NCBI GenBank assembly: GCA_031835245.1
Contig: JAVKOQ010000043.1
Location: forward strand, 124,001-188,000
DNA: 64,000 nucleotides
Source of the DNA: Balamuthia mandrillaris
Taxonomy: Eukaryota > Discosea > Longamoebia > Balamuthiidae
Reading direction: 5' to 3'
The translations under genes were made by a program, and so were the position numbers. This document shows, piece after piece, positions 23,670-32,389 of the stretch. Numbering within the stretch: position 1 is the stretch's first letter; every line of letters begins with the position of its first letter. The notes under the pieces are model-generated. The model was given only the letters and a program-made list of their open reading frames with translations, was not told the origin of the DNA and made no database searches.

Positions 23670-25788
23670 CGTGCTAATGCCTTTCCTTATCAAAACGAAC
23701 AGACACTCATCACCCTGAGGGATTTGCCAATCTCGTCAAGGAAAATGTCCCTCACGGCATATTTACCTCGTGTTTGGGTATTGGCTCTGACTTCGACCCA
23801 ACACTAGTGGAGTTTCTCATGAAGGTCAAAGGCTCTAACTACTACACCGTCAAATCTGGCAAAGAATTCACCGCAAAGCTGGATGATGAGTTCGACCTTA
23901 TGGTTTCTCCTCTGCTCTTCGACTTGAAGCTTTTATTTAAGGCAGAGGGATGGGATATTGAAAACGTTCGTTGATACTGTTCTTTCTTGTTCTCTTCCTT
24001 CTTCTTCTCCTTTTTCTTCTTCGTGGTTGTCCATTTTGATAGCTTTATTTTTTCAGATGTATTTAATCTATTTTCACGCTGCTCTTATCTTCTTCAGGTA
24101 TATGGCTCTCCTCAAAGTGTAAATAGCAAGGATGAGCTGATGAATGGTTGGCTGACTACAGTCCTTTTTTCTCTTCTAAGAGCAAGTTATTAACGTTAGC
24201 TTATTATCGACAGTGGCTTCTCTTTTCCCGTCGAAGAAAGACGAAAGTGGACAGAACAAGGGAGGCATCATTATTTTGAAGCTTCGCCAAACCTCTGAGG
24301 ATATCTCTTCCTCCGTTATTAACCTCGACATTAGCTACACAGATCGTTCCAATAAGGCTTATGGTAACACTCTCTTTCTCTTCTTTTCTTCTTTAATGTG
24401 GCCTGTTTATTCATTGAGGCCCTGCAACAGAGGATAACACCGTAGTACAGCTCCCACTTGAGGAATTGAAGAATGGAGAGTCGAAAGGCTATTATGGCTG
24501 TTCTGGTCTTAGAAAGGCCATACTTCTCTCTCGCTTTGTTACGCTGATAAAACATTGGTCCGACGACGAGAGAACTGGCGGTACTTGCTCTCTCCGCTCC
24601 GCCGTAAGCTATTCTTAGTTAGCAATCTAAAATTCCCTGTTTGAAATAGATGCCCGGACCAAACCAACTATTACTAAAGAAACTGGCTTGCTATTGTCTA
24701 CCAAAGAGGCTGATGGCAAAACAGTTGATTACAGTACCACTCCCTTAGTAGTTTCTCCTCATTACCGCTCACTCCTTAAGGTATCTTTCATTTTTTGCTT
24801 GTCTTTCCGTATGAAAACCTTAAGTTGGAACAAATAAAGGCATTCAGCGATCATTTCGAGGAGCAAATAGATGAGCTGGGAGATGAAAACCTGCAGAAGG
24901 AGGTGGAGATCATGCAACGCATCATATCCACGCCTACAATCCCTTCTAGCATCCATCATGAGCATCAGGACGCAGGTTCCGATACTTGCTTCCGCCATGC
25001 CCTCAACATGTATTTCCAGAAACCACTCGTGAACGACCCCTCCTTCTTGCTACAGTACAGCGCGCTTGTTAAAGTACGTAATACTGTTGTGTATTGTTGA
25101 GAGAGAGAGGGAGAGAGACCCCAGAACTATCTGCCTTAACCAAAAAATGACACAAAAACGACTACAGAAAGCAGCAGGGAAAATAAAGGAACTTATCTAC
25201 GAAAACTGTGCTATCGACTTTTATGGCGGAGCAGAGAACGTGCCCGCCGATGAAAAGAAGATGGAAGATGAGCGCTCCGATCTGGCTTCCAATCCGGATC
25301 TCTTTGGCTACTTTGAGATTTTCAAGCAGACCTCTCCCAGAGACTTGCTCAACATGATCACCAAAGCGGGGCTCAAGGAGCTCTCTCCTAGTCAATGCTT
25401 GTTCCTGTTGCAGTTCCAGATGAGAACAGACGAGAAGACCGGAAAGCCGCACCTCGTCTACGTGCCTCATCGTTTGTACCATCGTTACGCTCGAAGCAAG
25501 TTTGCGGAGGACAAGAAGCAAACAACGGAGACATTCGTGGAGGCTTTGGAGAAAGAGCCCTCTATTAGTTCCATCTTCCTGGCCCACATCGAGAGCGGTA
25601 AAGCCCACGCGTTTGCTGCTCAGAGATTGGAGGACAGCGACGGCGCTTGGTGTCTGTTGGACAGTTTGAGGACGCACCCTTGCCTGGTGCGCACCACGAA
25701 GGACCTCTGGGAGAAGCACGAGTATGCTGGAAGGGCCTCCGTTATGGTGGCCAGAGACCCCAACAGGCCTTCCCTGGTGCTTATCTAA
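22396..25788 (+). CDS. Ubiquitin-vWA fusion protein
   Basis: Residues 1-76 are a full ubiquitin moiety starting [19 protein letters not shown] and ending [10 protein letters not shown]. The hydrophobic patch Leu8, Ile44, Val70 is kept. Lys48 is Arg (FAGRQLE) and Lys27 is lost, while Lys6, 11, 29, 33 and 63 remain. Gly76 is followed by Pro (RGGPSTF), a junction that most deubiquitylases cut poorly. After several introns a von Willebrand A domain follows (about 23238-23960) with a complete MIDAS: DISGSMS, the Thr in [10 protein letters not shown] and the Asp in FLTDDQPN. Downstream exons hold an alpha/beta region ([19 protein letters not shown]) and a helical stretch ([18 protein letters not shown]). 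The last exon (about 25169-25788) contains LMWC-like [18 protein letters not shown]. Joining that exon to the rest is an inference: the intervening ATG at 25147 could instead start a separate gene. Likely a cytosolic or nuclear scaffold; the partner is unknown. Confidence 0.82.
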
Positions 25789-25821
25789 AAGGACATTGTA
25801 TTACTCAGAGAATATTTTCTT

Positions 25822-26892
25822 TTATCTCTTCCATGCAGAATAAGAACAACGAGACCAAACGGTTTCTTCCTCCTCTCCCTCTTCCTGAGGGCATCCGTGC
25901 TGCAGAGCATATTGCTTTATCTCCGGCCACTGCTGTGCAGCGCGCCAAGTGTAGGCATCCCAAGTACAGCCGTGCTGATGCGCCCACTTGAGCACCTCCA
26001 ACTGCCCATTCTTGGCGGCCTGGTAGCTCGTCCTCTCGTCCCAAGGACAACCGTTCTCCCTTGCCCACCGCAGCACCTCCAGATGACCGTGTTCAGCAGC
26101 CAAGGCGCAGGTCCACTCCTCCCACTCGCAACCGTTCTCTCTGGCCCACTGCAGCACCCCCAGATGTCCTTGCCGTGCTGCGCTGTACGAGGTCCTCTCG
26201 TCCCAAGGACAACCCACAGAACGAGCCCACTGCAACACAGGCAAGTGGCCGTTCTCGGCGGCGGCTGCGCAAGTGGTGGCATCCCAGGGGCAACCGTGTG
26301 CATGCGCCCAGCGCAGCACGTCCAAACGGCCGTGTAGCGCGGCATAGAAGCATACCAGTTTATCCCATTCGTACCCAACCCCACGAGCCCACTGCAACAC
26401 CTCCAAGTGCTTGGCCGCGGCTCTGCACACCCGCCGTTCATGAAAGGGCTGAAGGCCCTGCCCAAAGACCCACTTCAGCACTGCCAAATGGCCGTTGCGT
26501 GCTGCCTGGTGGCACGTCCTGCTGTCCCAGGGGCAGCCTTGCGCCCTTGCCCACCGCAGCACTCCCAACTGGCCCTGCCCTGCGGCGGCTGCGCAGGTGC
26601 TGGCGTGGTGCAGGGGATACCCTTGCGCGAGCGCCCAAAGAAGCAAAGTGGCGGAACTGCAAGCCCTGCGGGCGTACAGTTTGCGCCTTGCCTCGGGAGG
26701 ACAACAAGCGAACCAGCGCCTACAGGTTCTAGCGGCCACGCCCACCATGTCCTTGGGCAGCCATCCCAACACCAGGCACACCACCTCCGCAGGTAACGCC
26801 TCCACTTCTGTCGGGATGGTCAGGAGAGTGCTTAATGTCGACACATACAAGCCAACGAAAACATCACGACCCTTGGGCGAACAAGACGGCAC
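25822..26892 (-). CDS. F-box protein with CPWD-type ankyrin repeats
   Basis: An open frame of about 356 codons without introns. An F-box-like segment at residues 30-65 (LPAEVVCLVLGWLPKDMV, then CRRWFACCP) precedes about ten repeats of roughly 26-28 residues with the pattern GHLEVLRWARENGCPWDERT. This repeat type is common in amoebae and in their giant viruses. F-box proteins usually recruit substrates to SCF ubiquitin ligases, so such a role is likely but inferred. The frame from 26892 to the preceding in-frame stop has no ATG. The first in-frame ATG (26748) would cut into the F-box, so the true start is either in an undetected upstream exon or non-AUG. GC content and codon use are clearly higher than in most neighbours. 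It lies 33 bp from the ubiquitin-vWA stop and about 35 bp from the start of the next gene. Confidence 0.8.
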   Translation of the reverse strand: MPSCSPKGRDVFVGLYVSTLSTLLTIPTEVEALPAEVVCLVLGWLPKDMVGVAARTCRRWFACCPPEARRKLYARRACSSATLLLWALAQGYPLHHASTCAAAAGQGQLGVLRWARAQGCPWDSRTCHQAARNGHLAVLKWVFGQGLQPFHERRVCRAAAKHLEVLQWARGVGYEWDKLVCFYAALHGRLDVLRWAHAHGCPWDATTCAAAAENGHLPVLQWARSVGCPWDERTSYSAARQGHLGVLQWARENGCEWEEWTCALAAEHGHLEVLRWARENGCPWDERTSYQAAKNGQLEVLKWAHQHGCTWDAYTWRAAQQWPEIKQYALQHGCPQEEGEEEETVWSRCSYSAWKR

Positions 26893-26927
26893 CCTACCAG
26901 CGAAGAAGAGGTAGATAGTTCAACAAC

Positions 26928-27693
26928 ATGGCTTTGAAGAGGGGAAGGCTGTTGCTGCTTTATCCTCTGTTCATGGTGGTTTGTGCCACGGCATTCAACG
27001 CTGTCGGCGTGGCCTCGGACTACAAGGGCTGGTTTGAGGGCTCGGCCGAGGTGCTCCTAAGCCCTTTTCTTGATGATTACTACTTTGGATGGAAAGGCTA
27101 CACCATCCAAAACCGTGAGGGAGAGTTTGACTACACCCACGACTCCGTTCGATCCACCCAGTTGGCAGAAACAGGCAAAAGGACCCTGGCGTTTTCTGTA
27201 ATGGCGCTGGTGGCAAATGTTGCAGGCGTCTTGTTGATCTTTGGCATCGCATGGCCCAAGGACGTTGCCCGTCGTGCGCGCTTCCGAAAGATTTCTCTTG
27301 GGTTTATCGCGTTTGCATGGTTGGTAGTTATCCTTTCCATTCCATCCGATTGAAAGACTTGTTTTTATCTCTGGTTTTTATTTATCATGTTTCCTCTCTC
27401 AATGCTTTGATATTCTCCCACTCACTCTTGCCGGCTTACTTTTCGAGAACAGTGTGTTTTCCTTTGTTTCCTCCGTTGGTTTCATCTCACTCTTTGCCAG
27501 CGAGTTCGACGACGACCTAGTTCCCGGAATTGACCATTGGTGGCCGTCTCAAGCGTGGTTCTTGGTGTTCTTTGCGTTTGTCTTCGACTTCTTTGGATTT
27601 TCAGGCGTCATGGGCTGTGGATACTGGGACAGAGACTTTGACGATCAGCAAACGGTCAAGAGGAACCTGTCGGCTCCCGTAAGCCCAACGTGA
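26928..27693 (+). CDS. Four-pass membrane protein, unrecognised
   Basis: Exon 1 starts at the ATG at 26928. A first hydrophobic segment (RLLLLYPLFMVVCATAFNAV) is followed by a loop with WFEGSAEVLLSPF and YYFGWKGYTI, and a second segment (FSVMALVANVAGVLLIFGIA). After a short basic loop a third segment begins (ISLGFIAFAW) and is interrupted by an intron of about 135 bp ending in ACAG near 27451. The second exon completes it (VFSFVSSVGFISLFAS) and adds a fourth segment (WFLVFFAFVFDFFGFSGVM) and a short polar tail ending at TGA 27691-27693. The layout resembles tetraspan families such as claudin/PMP22-like proteins, but no diagnostic motif is present. Reading through the exon 1 frame instead gives a stop at 27353, so the splice is an inference. 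Confidence 0.65.
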
Positions 27694-27910
27694 GAGGCAG
27701 CCTATCGCCCCATCTTTCATGAAAGGATATCTTTTGTCATGACAAGCTTCGACCAAGTTTTCGCACGCATGCCAAAGGCAACCGGACGAAAAGGCCATTG
27801 CAAACGGACCAAGATAATTCTATATTTTTGAGTTTTTTTTTCCAGCCGAAGAACCTATACAAACACAAGAAAGAGAGGAAAGCAACTACAGACATCGCCA
27901 CGCCGGGGAG

Positions 27911-28469
27911 ATGAACTCTAATGCAACGCAGAAACAACAAAGTAGCAAGATGGCGTTGTTCTGGCTGTTTCTGCCTCTGTCCTGCTTGGTCTGTGCCGGT
28001 GCGGCGATTGTTCTCATCAACGGATCTTTATTTCTGACCGTGGAGCTTAAAAATATATGCGATCATACTGATGGTTTTTTTTCCTCCGTTTCCGTTTTTC
28101 TTTTTGCATCTGGAGTGCTTCTCTCTCTCTCTCTCTTTCTCTTACGTTCGCTCTTTAACCAACGGATGGATCTTAACAGAGGACATCATCAGTTGTTGTA
28201 ACGGCGAAAACCCCAGGAAGGATGACCACTGCCCGGTGTTTGACTGTGAAGAGGCGAAACCTTGTCGCTGCGAAACGACGGACGGCGCCATAGTTTGCTT
28301 TGAGCATAAGCCTTACTCTAGAGGACTGGCCATGGTGATCGTGGGCGCCGTGTTCTTTTTATGCTGCTTTTTCACCTGTGCTGCCTGCACCGGCCTTTGG
28401 GTTCGCAGACGACACAAGGCCAGAGAGAAGGCCAGACGACAATTGACCGTGAGTGTTCACAACGCATAG
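27911..28469 (+). CDS. Small two-pass membrane protein, tandem paralogue A
   Basis: Two exons. Exon 1 starts at the ATG at 27911 and encodes a polar leader and a first membrane span (LFLPLSCLVCAGAAIVLI), ending at CDHTD. The intron (GTTTTT donor, CT-rich, AACAG acceptor near 28179) leads to exon 2 with a cysteine-rich loop (IISCCNG, CPVFDCEEAKPCRCETTD), a second span (GLAMVIVGAVFFLCCFFTC) and a basic tail (VRRRHKAREKARRQL), ending at 28469. Six or more cysteines in the loop suggest disulphides and an extracytoplasmic position. The next gene is a clear paralogue with the same plan. Function unknown. Confidence 0.7.
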
Positions 28470-28738
28470 TGGCGCGCACGATGCAAGATTCTCTCCTCCT
28501 CTTTCCTCCTCTATCTTGCCGGTCGTTTGCTCCGAGCACGTGGATATCATCAGCTGGAAACTAGGTTTTCAGGCGCTGAAGGCGAAAGGGGGAAATAAAA
28601 AAAGCCAAAAACAAAGGCAAACAAGTGAACGAAAGGGCGCCAAAACCACCAGGTGCGCTATGGATAGGAGCAAAGACCATTTTTTCACGCCGTTCAAATG
28701 CGGGATGGACGTGAGAGACCTCCATTTTCATTACCTAA

Positions 28739-29292
28739 ATGAAAGACGGAAAGAAATTCACCGCAAGCGAAAGGCTCCCGTGGTTGGCCTCCCGTGGTGC
28801 CGGCAAAAGCAAGGATAGCGACAAAACGGATAAACAAACAATGCTGTCCAACGTTGCTGAGGATAGGAGCACGAAGGGCATCACGCTGTTGTTAGCCCTT
28901 CCCTGCTCCTGTTTGCTCTTCTTTGGTGGTTTGGCGGTGGTCATTGCCGGCTCCGTCATTTTGGCGGACGAAGTGGAGGACATTTGCGACTACTCCAGTG
29001 GGTAGAAGAACCTCAACTCCATTTTTCCCCCTCTTTAAGGGGAGGGACTGGATTGTTGCGACACGGATAAGAAACCCGGCAATAGGGAGGAGACTGTCCG
29101 CCGTTTGACTGTGGCCACATGGAGCGGGGAGGGTCGAATAAGTGCCACTGCGTGGACGACCTGGGTCGGATCGTGTGCAAGGATCATCGGTCCCTAGCGC
29201 GAGGCATCGCAATGGTGGTGGTCGGTGGTTTGTGCTTCTCCTTTGTTGCTGCCCCTGTTCTGGTGATCAGCACCGTCATGTCCAAACCCTAA
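28739..29292 (+). pseudogene. Tandem paralogue B of the two-pass membrane protein, frameshifted
   Basis: Exon 1 (ATG at 28739 or, by alignment with the paralogue, 28841) encodes LLLALPCSCLLFFGGLAVVI, a membrane span, and EVEDICDYS, matching VELKNICDHTD of the upstream gene. After an intron of about 40 bp, exon 2 reads GLDCCDTDKKPGNREE in one frame. The matching remainder, CPPFDCGHMERGG, CHCVDDLGRIVC and RGIAMVVVGGLCF, is in another frame. The switch falls near 29090-29097 and needs one missing base or two extra bases. In the second frame translation runs to TAA at 29290-29292. Either the gene is recently broken or the base call is wrong here. The two copies are tandem duplicates, divergent enough that this is not an assembly duplication. 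Confidence 0.65.
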
Positions 29293-29599
29293 CCCAATAT
29301 GTCGACAAATATAAAATTTAAGGTAATTGTCCGCAGTAAAGCAAACGAAATTTCTTAGCCAATAACCAACGCGAATAACGGTCTTTTTTAAGGAGCTTCA
29401 TTAGCCGTTAACTTAACCGCCAATTGCAACGCTCCGTTATTTTTTCCAGTTAATGCAAATTTTTTTTTTCCGTTTCCCTCCTTTTTTTTTTTTTTATTTT
29501 TATTTTTCTTTGGTTCGCCACTACTCAAAAAACAAGACAAAAAACTCACTACCTCTCTGTACAACGCACACAACCGAGTACCCCCACTCAGCACAAACA
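29293..29599. promoter_or_regulatory. Upstream region of the SAP-domain gene
   Basis: About 300 bp with no gene. It contains TATGTCGACAAATATAAAAT near 29299, a motif partly shared with the region at 35093 (TATGTCGACAAAT), a CCAAT-like AGCCAATAACC near 29358, and long T runs at 29460-29505. An ACAACGCACACAACCG stretch precedes the start codon. Confidence 0.4.
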
Positions 29600-30123
29600 A
29601 TGTCCACCGACAACGGAAGCAAGAGCACCGCCGCCGCCGCCACCAGCGCCGCCGCCAAGAAGGGAGGCGCCGCCGCTGCCGCCGCCGCCGCCAAGGAGAA
29701 GAAGGAGCGGATAGTGCCCTTTGATGTGACCAAGTTGGACAGCCTCAAACACAAGAGGCTGCAGAGCCTCTGCAAGAGGGCCGGCATCAAGGCCAACGAG
29801 CCCAGCGAGAAATTGAGGGAGGAGCTCAAAAAGTACCACACCGCCAACAAGAAGGCCATCGAGGCTGCCATTGCTGAGAATCAGAAGAAAAAGTACGTTT
29901 GATTTTGTTCCCCTTTTTTTTTTCTCTCGCCAACTGCAAGAACAAGAAATCAGTGGATGAAGATGAAACAAAAATCTGAATTATTTTTTGGTGTGGCCTA
30001 ATCCATTATTTTTTTTTTCAAACCAACCCAAATAATAGGAGCGCACCCAAGAAGAAGTCGAACATGACGGCCACCCTTGAGGAAAAGGTTCACTACAAGC
30101 CCAAGATGGCAACTTACGATTAA
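29600..30123 (+). CDS. Small Ala/Lys-rich SAP-domain protein
   Basis: About 125 residues in two exons. After the ATG at 29600 comes an Ala-rich, Ser-rich leader (AAAAATSAAAKKGG), then a SAP-like helix-turn-helix at about residues 45-80 (LDSLKHKRLQSLCKRAGIKA followed by KLREELKKYH). SAP modules bind DNA or RNA in chromatin and RNA-processing proteins. The intron (GTACGT donor near 29892) ends near 30037. The short last exon reads APKKKSNMTATLEEKVHYKP and stops at 30121-30123. The basic tail fits a nucleic-acid-binding nuclear protein. Exon 1 is GC-rich with few rare codons, a pattern often linked to high expression. The precise family is not known to me. Confidence 0.75.
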
Positions 30124-30396
30124 CACACACACAGAAAAAAAAACATTTTCTTTTTTGATTTTTTTTTTCAAAGAGACTCACAAAAAGTTGCGATCTTTCG
30201 CAACCTTCTTTTTCTGTTTGTTTTTTTTGTACATTGTTAAAGTAGAGACCGTTGATTGACGGCTCCTCCTCATCACACCATAACAAGATCAGTAAATTTT
30301 TTAATCTCTCCCAAAACTCTTCTCCTCTTTCGTTTCTCTCTTTTGCATTTTTGTTGATTGTGATTCATCTCAAAAAAACAAACTGTTTTCTGCACT

Positions 30397-30446
<50 letters not shown>

Positions 30447-30468
30447 CTCTTCTTCATCATTCTCCCAT
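30124..30468. other. Intergenic region between convergent genes, with (CT)n
   Basis: This gap lies between the stop of the SAP gene (+) and the stop of the LRR gene (-). It is T-rich, with a pure (CT)n run at about 30402-30442. Only untranslated 3' ends and polyadenylation signals are expected; AATAAA is not obvious. Confidence 0.5.
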
Positions 30469-31789
30469 CTAGTTCAAGGCACACCGAGACGAACCCGACG
30501 AAGAGAACGAACGTTCGTGAGCGGCGTTGCGCTCTTCTCTTTGGTTCTGCTCCGTGAGCAGACGAAGCCTGGCCAGATCGTCTCTCCCTCGCAGGAACCG
30601 TCGAGCGCAGGGCTCAGAGCAGAGAGGCTGGGCAATCGGCAAGGTCGCACTGCCGTCGTCCAAGCTGATGGCCTTGCCGATGCGGAGGCGTGGCGGCCCG
30701 ATGGAGAGGGCTTGGCAGGCCGCGCAGCGCCAACACTCGCGTTGTGCCCATTCGATCAGATCGAGAGGTACGAGCTTCTGTTTTGCCATGAAGCAAGGGG
30801 AAAGAAAGGGTAAGAAGAGAGAAAGAAGAGAAGAGAAGAGAAGAGAAGAGAAGAGAAGAGAAGAGAAGAGAAGAGAACAAGCAAGAAGGAAAATAGAAGA
30901 GAAATGGAGAACAAACCTTGGCCTGTTTGAGGGAGTAATGCCGAAATACGTTTTGGGCGCAAAGCATCAAGAGAGAAGGAAGAGGGGCCCAGGGCGGAGG
31001 CTTTCCTTTCTCTATCTCGTACTTCCACCAATGTGGTTCCTCCACTGCCTGCTCTTCCTCTTCCTCTTCCTCCTTCACCTTTTTTCCTCCTCTTTCTTCT
31101 TCTTCTTCTTCTTCGCCGTCATTGTTGTTGTTATCGGAACGAGAAGAGGAAGAGGAAGAGGAAGAGGAATCATGATGGGGAGAGCCAACTTCACCGGTGA
31201 GAGCTCGAATGGCAGGAAAAGGATTGTTTTGTGCGCGAAAGAGATTGTAGGAGGCCACCTTGCTCAAAGCTTCGGCCGGGAGGAAGAGCAGCTGGTTGGA
31301 GTCAAGCAGCAAGTCTGTCAACCCCTTGAGCAAAAACAGCTGCAGAGGCACTTAACCGTGAGGAGAGAGGAGGAACACGAAAAGAAAGAAGAGAGGAGAA
31401 AGAGCAGAGCAAAGAAAAGAAGACCTCTTTGGGAACCGAGATGAGTTTGTTGTGCTGCAGGTTCAACGAGCGCAGCGAGGTGAGGAGCCCTATTTCTGAG
31501 GGTATTTCTACCAGTCTATTAAAGCTGAGGTCCAACTCTGTTGTTGTCAAAGAGAGAGAGGTATAAGCAAAAGAGAGAGATCAACGCCAGCGTCAACAAA
31601 CCTACCGACCACATGACCACAAAGACGTCCGATGCTCCTGGGCAAGAGGGTCAAATCTCGGTCGGAAAGGTCAAGCCTCCAAAACGGGCTGTCCTTTATG
31701 TTCTTGGTAGCAGACCGTTCCACCAGCTCGAACAGCTGGTCCCATTCCTGTTCCTCCTGTGCTCTCCTTCCCTCCTCGTTTGTTTGCAT
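30469..31789 (-). CDS. Leucine-rich-repeat protein, LRRC58/LRRC28-like
   Basis: From the ATG at 31789 the protein begins with an acidic leader and then leucine-rich repeats: WRLDLSDRDLTLLPRSIG, TELDLSFNRLVEIPSEIGLL, SLRSLNLQHNKLISVPKE, GLTDLLLDSNQLLFLPAEAL. A Ser/Asp/Glu-rich low-complexity insert (about 31040-31180) follows. The C-terminal part has LPSLLMLCAQNVFRHYSLKQA, LDLIEWAQRECWRCAACQAL and QPLCSEPCARRFL. LRR plus LPSLLELC-like helix plus cysteine pairs is the layout of LRRC58 and LRRC28 relatives. The cysteine pairs may bind zinc (inference). Stop at 30469-30471. One intron contains an (AAGAG)n run on the plus strand at about 30825-30878. LRR proteins of this kind are cytosolic adaptors. 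Confidence 0.75.
30825..30878 (-). repeat. (CTCTT)n pentanucleotide microsatellite in an LRR-gene intron
   Basis: About ten AAGAG units on the plus strand, that is CTCTT in the sense strand of the host gene. It lies between the exon coding VFRHYSLKQA and the exon coding QKLVPLDLIEW. Confidence 0.85.
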
Positions 31790-31931
31790 CGCTTTCTTTT
31801 ACGTTATTTCCAACCAGAAATTTTTGTGGACATATTTTTGATTTAAGATTGGCTAAAATTCAAATTATCAGATCGAATAATCGTGTCGTCATGAAGTCCG
31901 CAGATCTCAACAAGAAACAAAAACAAAAGAA

Positions 31932-32256
31932 ATGGAACACGAAGAAGCGCCGGCGAAGGAGGAGGATCTCACGCGAACATTGCGGTTGCAAGCACAAGCG
32001 GTAAAGCAGAAAGCAACTCCTCTCATTTTACTATCCACTTCTATTTGACGTATGTGTGGGGAACAAACAAACATAACAGTTGGCCACAACGCTTGCGCTG
32101 CTTCAACATTCGGTGGCGGCCAACAAAGCAAAGGTGGATGAGCTTTCTCTCTTGGTGGAGTCGAACCAAACGTTCCTCCAAGCATGGCACTCCCTCTTTC
32201 ACGACATTTCCTCCGCCCCCATTCAGCGTCCACACCCTCCTGGCCAAAACGAATGA
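31932..32256 (+). CDS. Tiny protein of 81 residues, unrecognised
   Basis: Two exons in phase: 31932-32000 (MEHEEAPAKEEDLTRTLRLQ, then AQA) and 32080-32256 (LATTLALLQHSVAANKAKVD onward, ending PPGQNE and TGA), joined by a 79-bp GTAAAG...AACAG intron. The product is mostly helical with a leucine heptad-like pattern and a proline tail, so it could be a small coiled-coil subunit of a larger complex. An upstream ATG at 31891 opens a different, highly basic frame and might be a short upstream reading frame. Correct splice signals and a shared frame are the only support. Confidence 0.45.
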
Positions 32257-32389
32257 ACAGCCATTGTACGAGGTACTCTTTCTAATCTCTGCAGATGGCT
32301 TCAACAACAAATCACTTTTTTTTTTGCTTTACGTTCTCATTTAAAAACTTACTCACAAAATAGCAAAAAAATACCACAAAAAAAGCTAT

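Noticed and set aside
25147-25788. Independent gene starting at the ATG at 25147
   Set aside because: Not fully excluded, but a good acceptor lies within it at 25168 and the intron of about 92 bp fits the local size range, so it is kept as the last exon of the ubiquitin-vWA gene.
26061-26914. Several plus-strand frames of 129-223 codons opposite the F-box gene
   Set aside because: They are shadows of the GC-rich ankyrin repeats: the minus frame has a clear F-box and regular repeats, while the plus frames are Pro/Ser/Arg-rich.
28071-28201. Continuation of paralogue A exon 1 as a hydrophobic frame (SLSLFLLRS)
   Set aside because: This is intron sequence rich in CT. The paralogue alignment places the splice at CDHTD.
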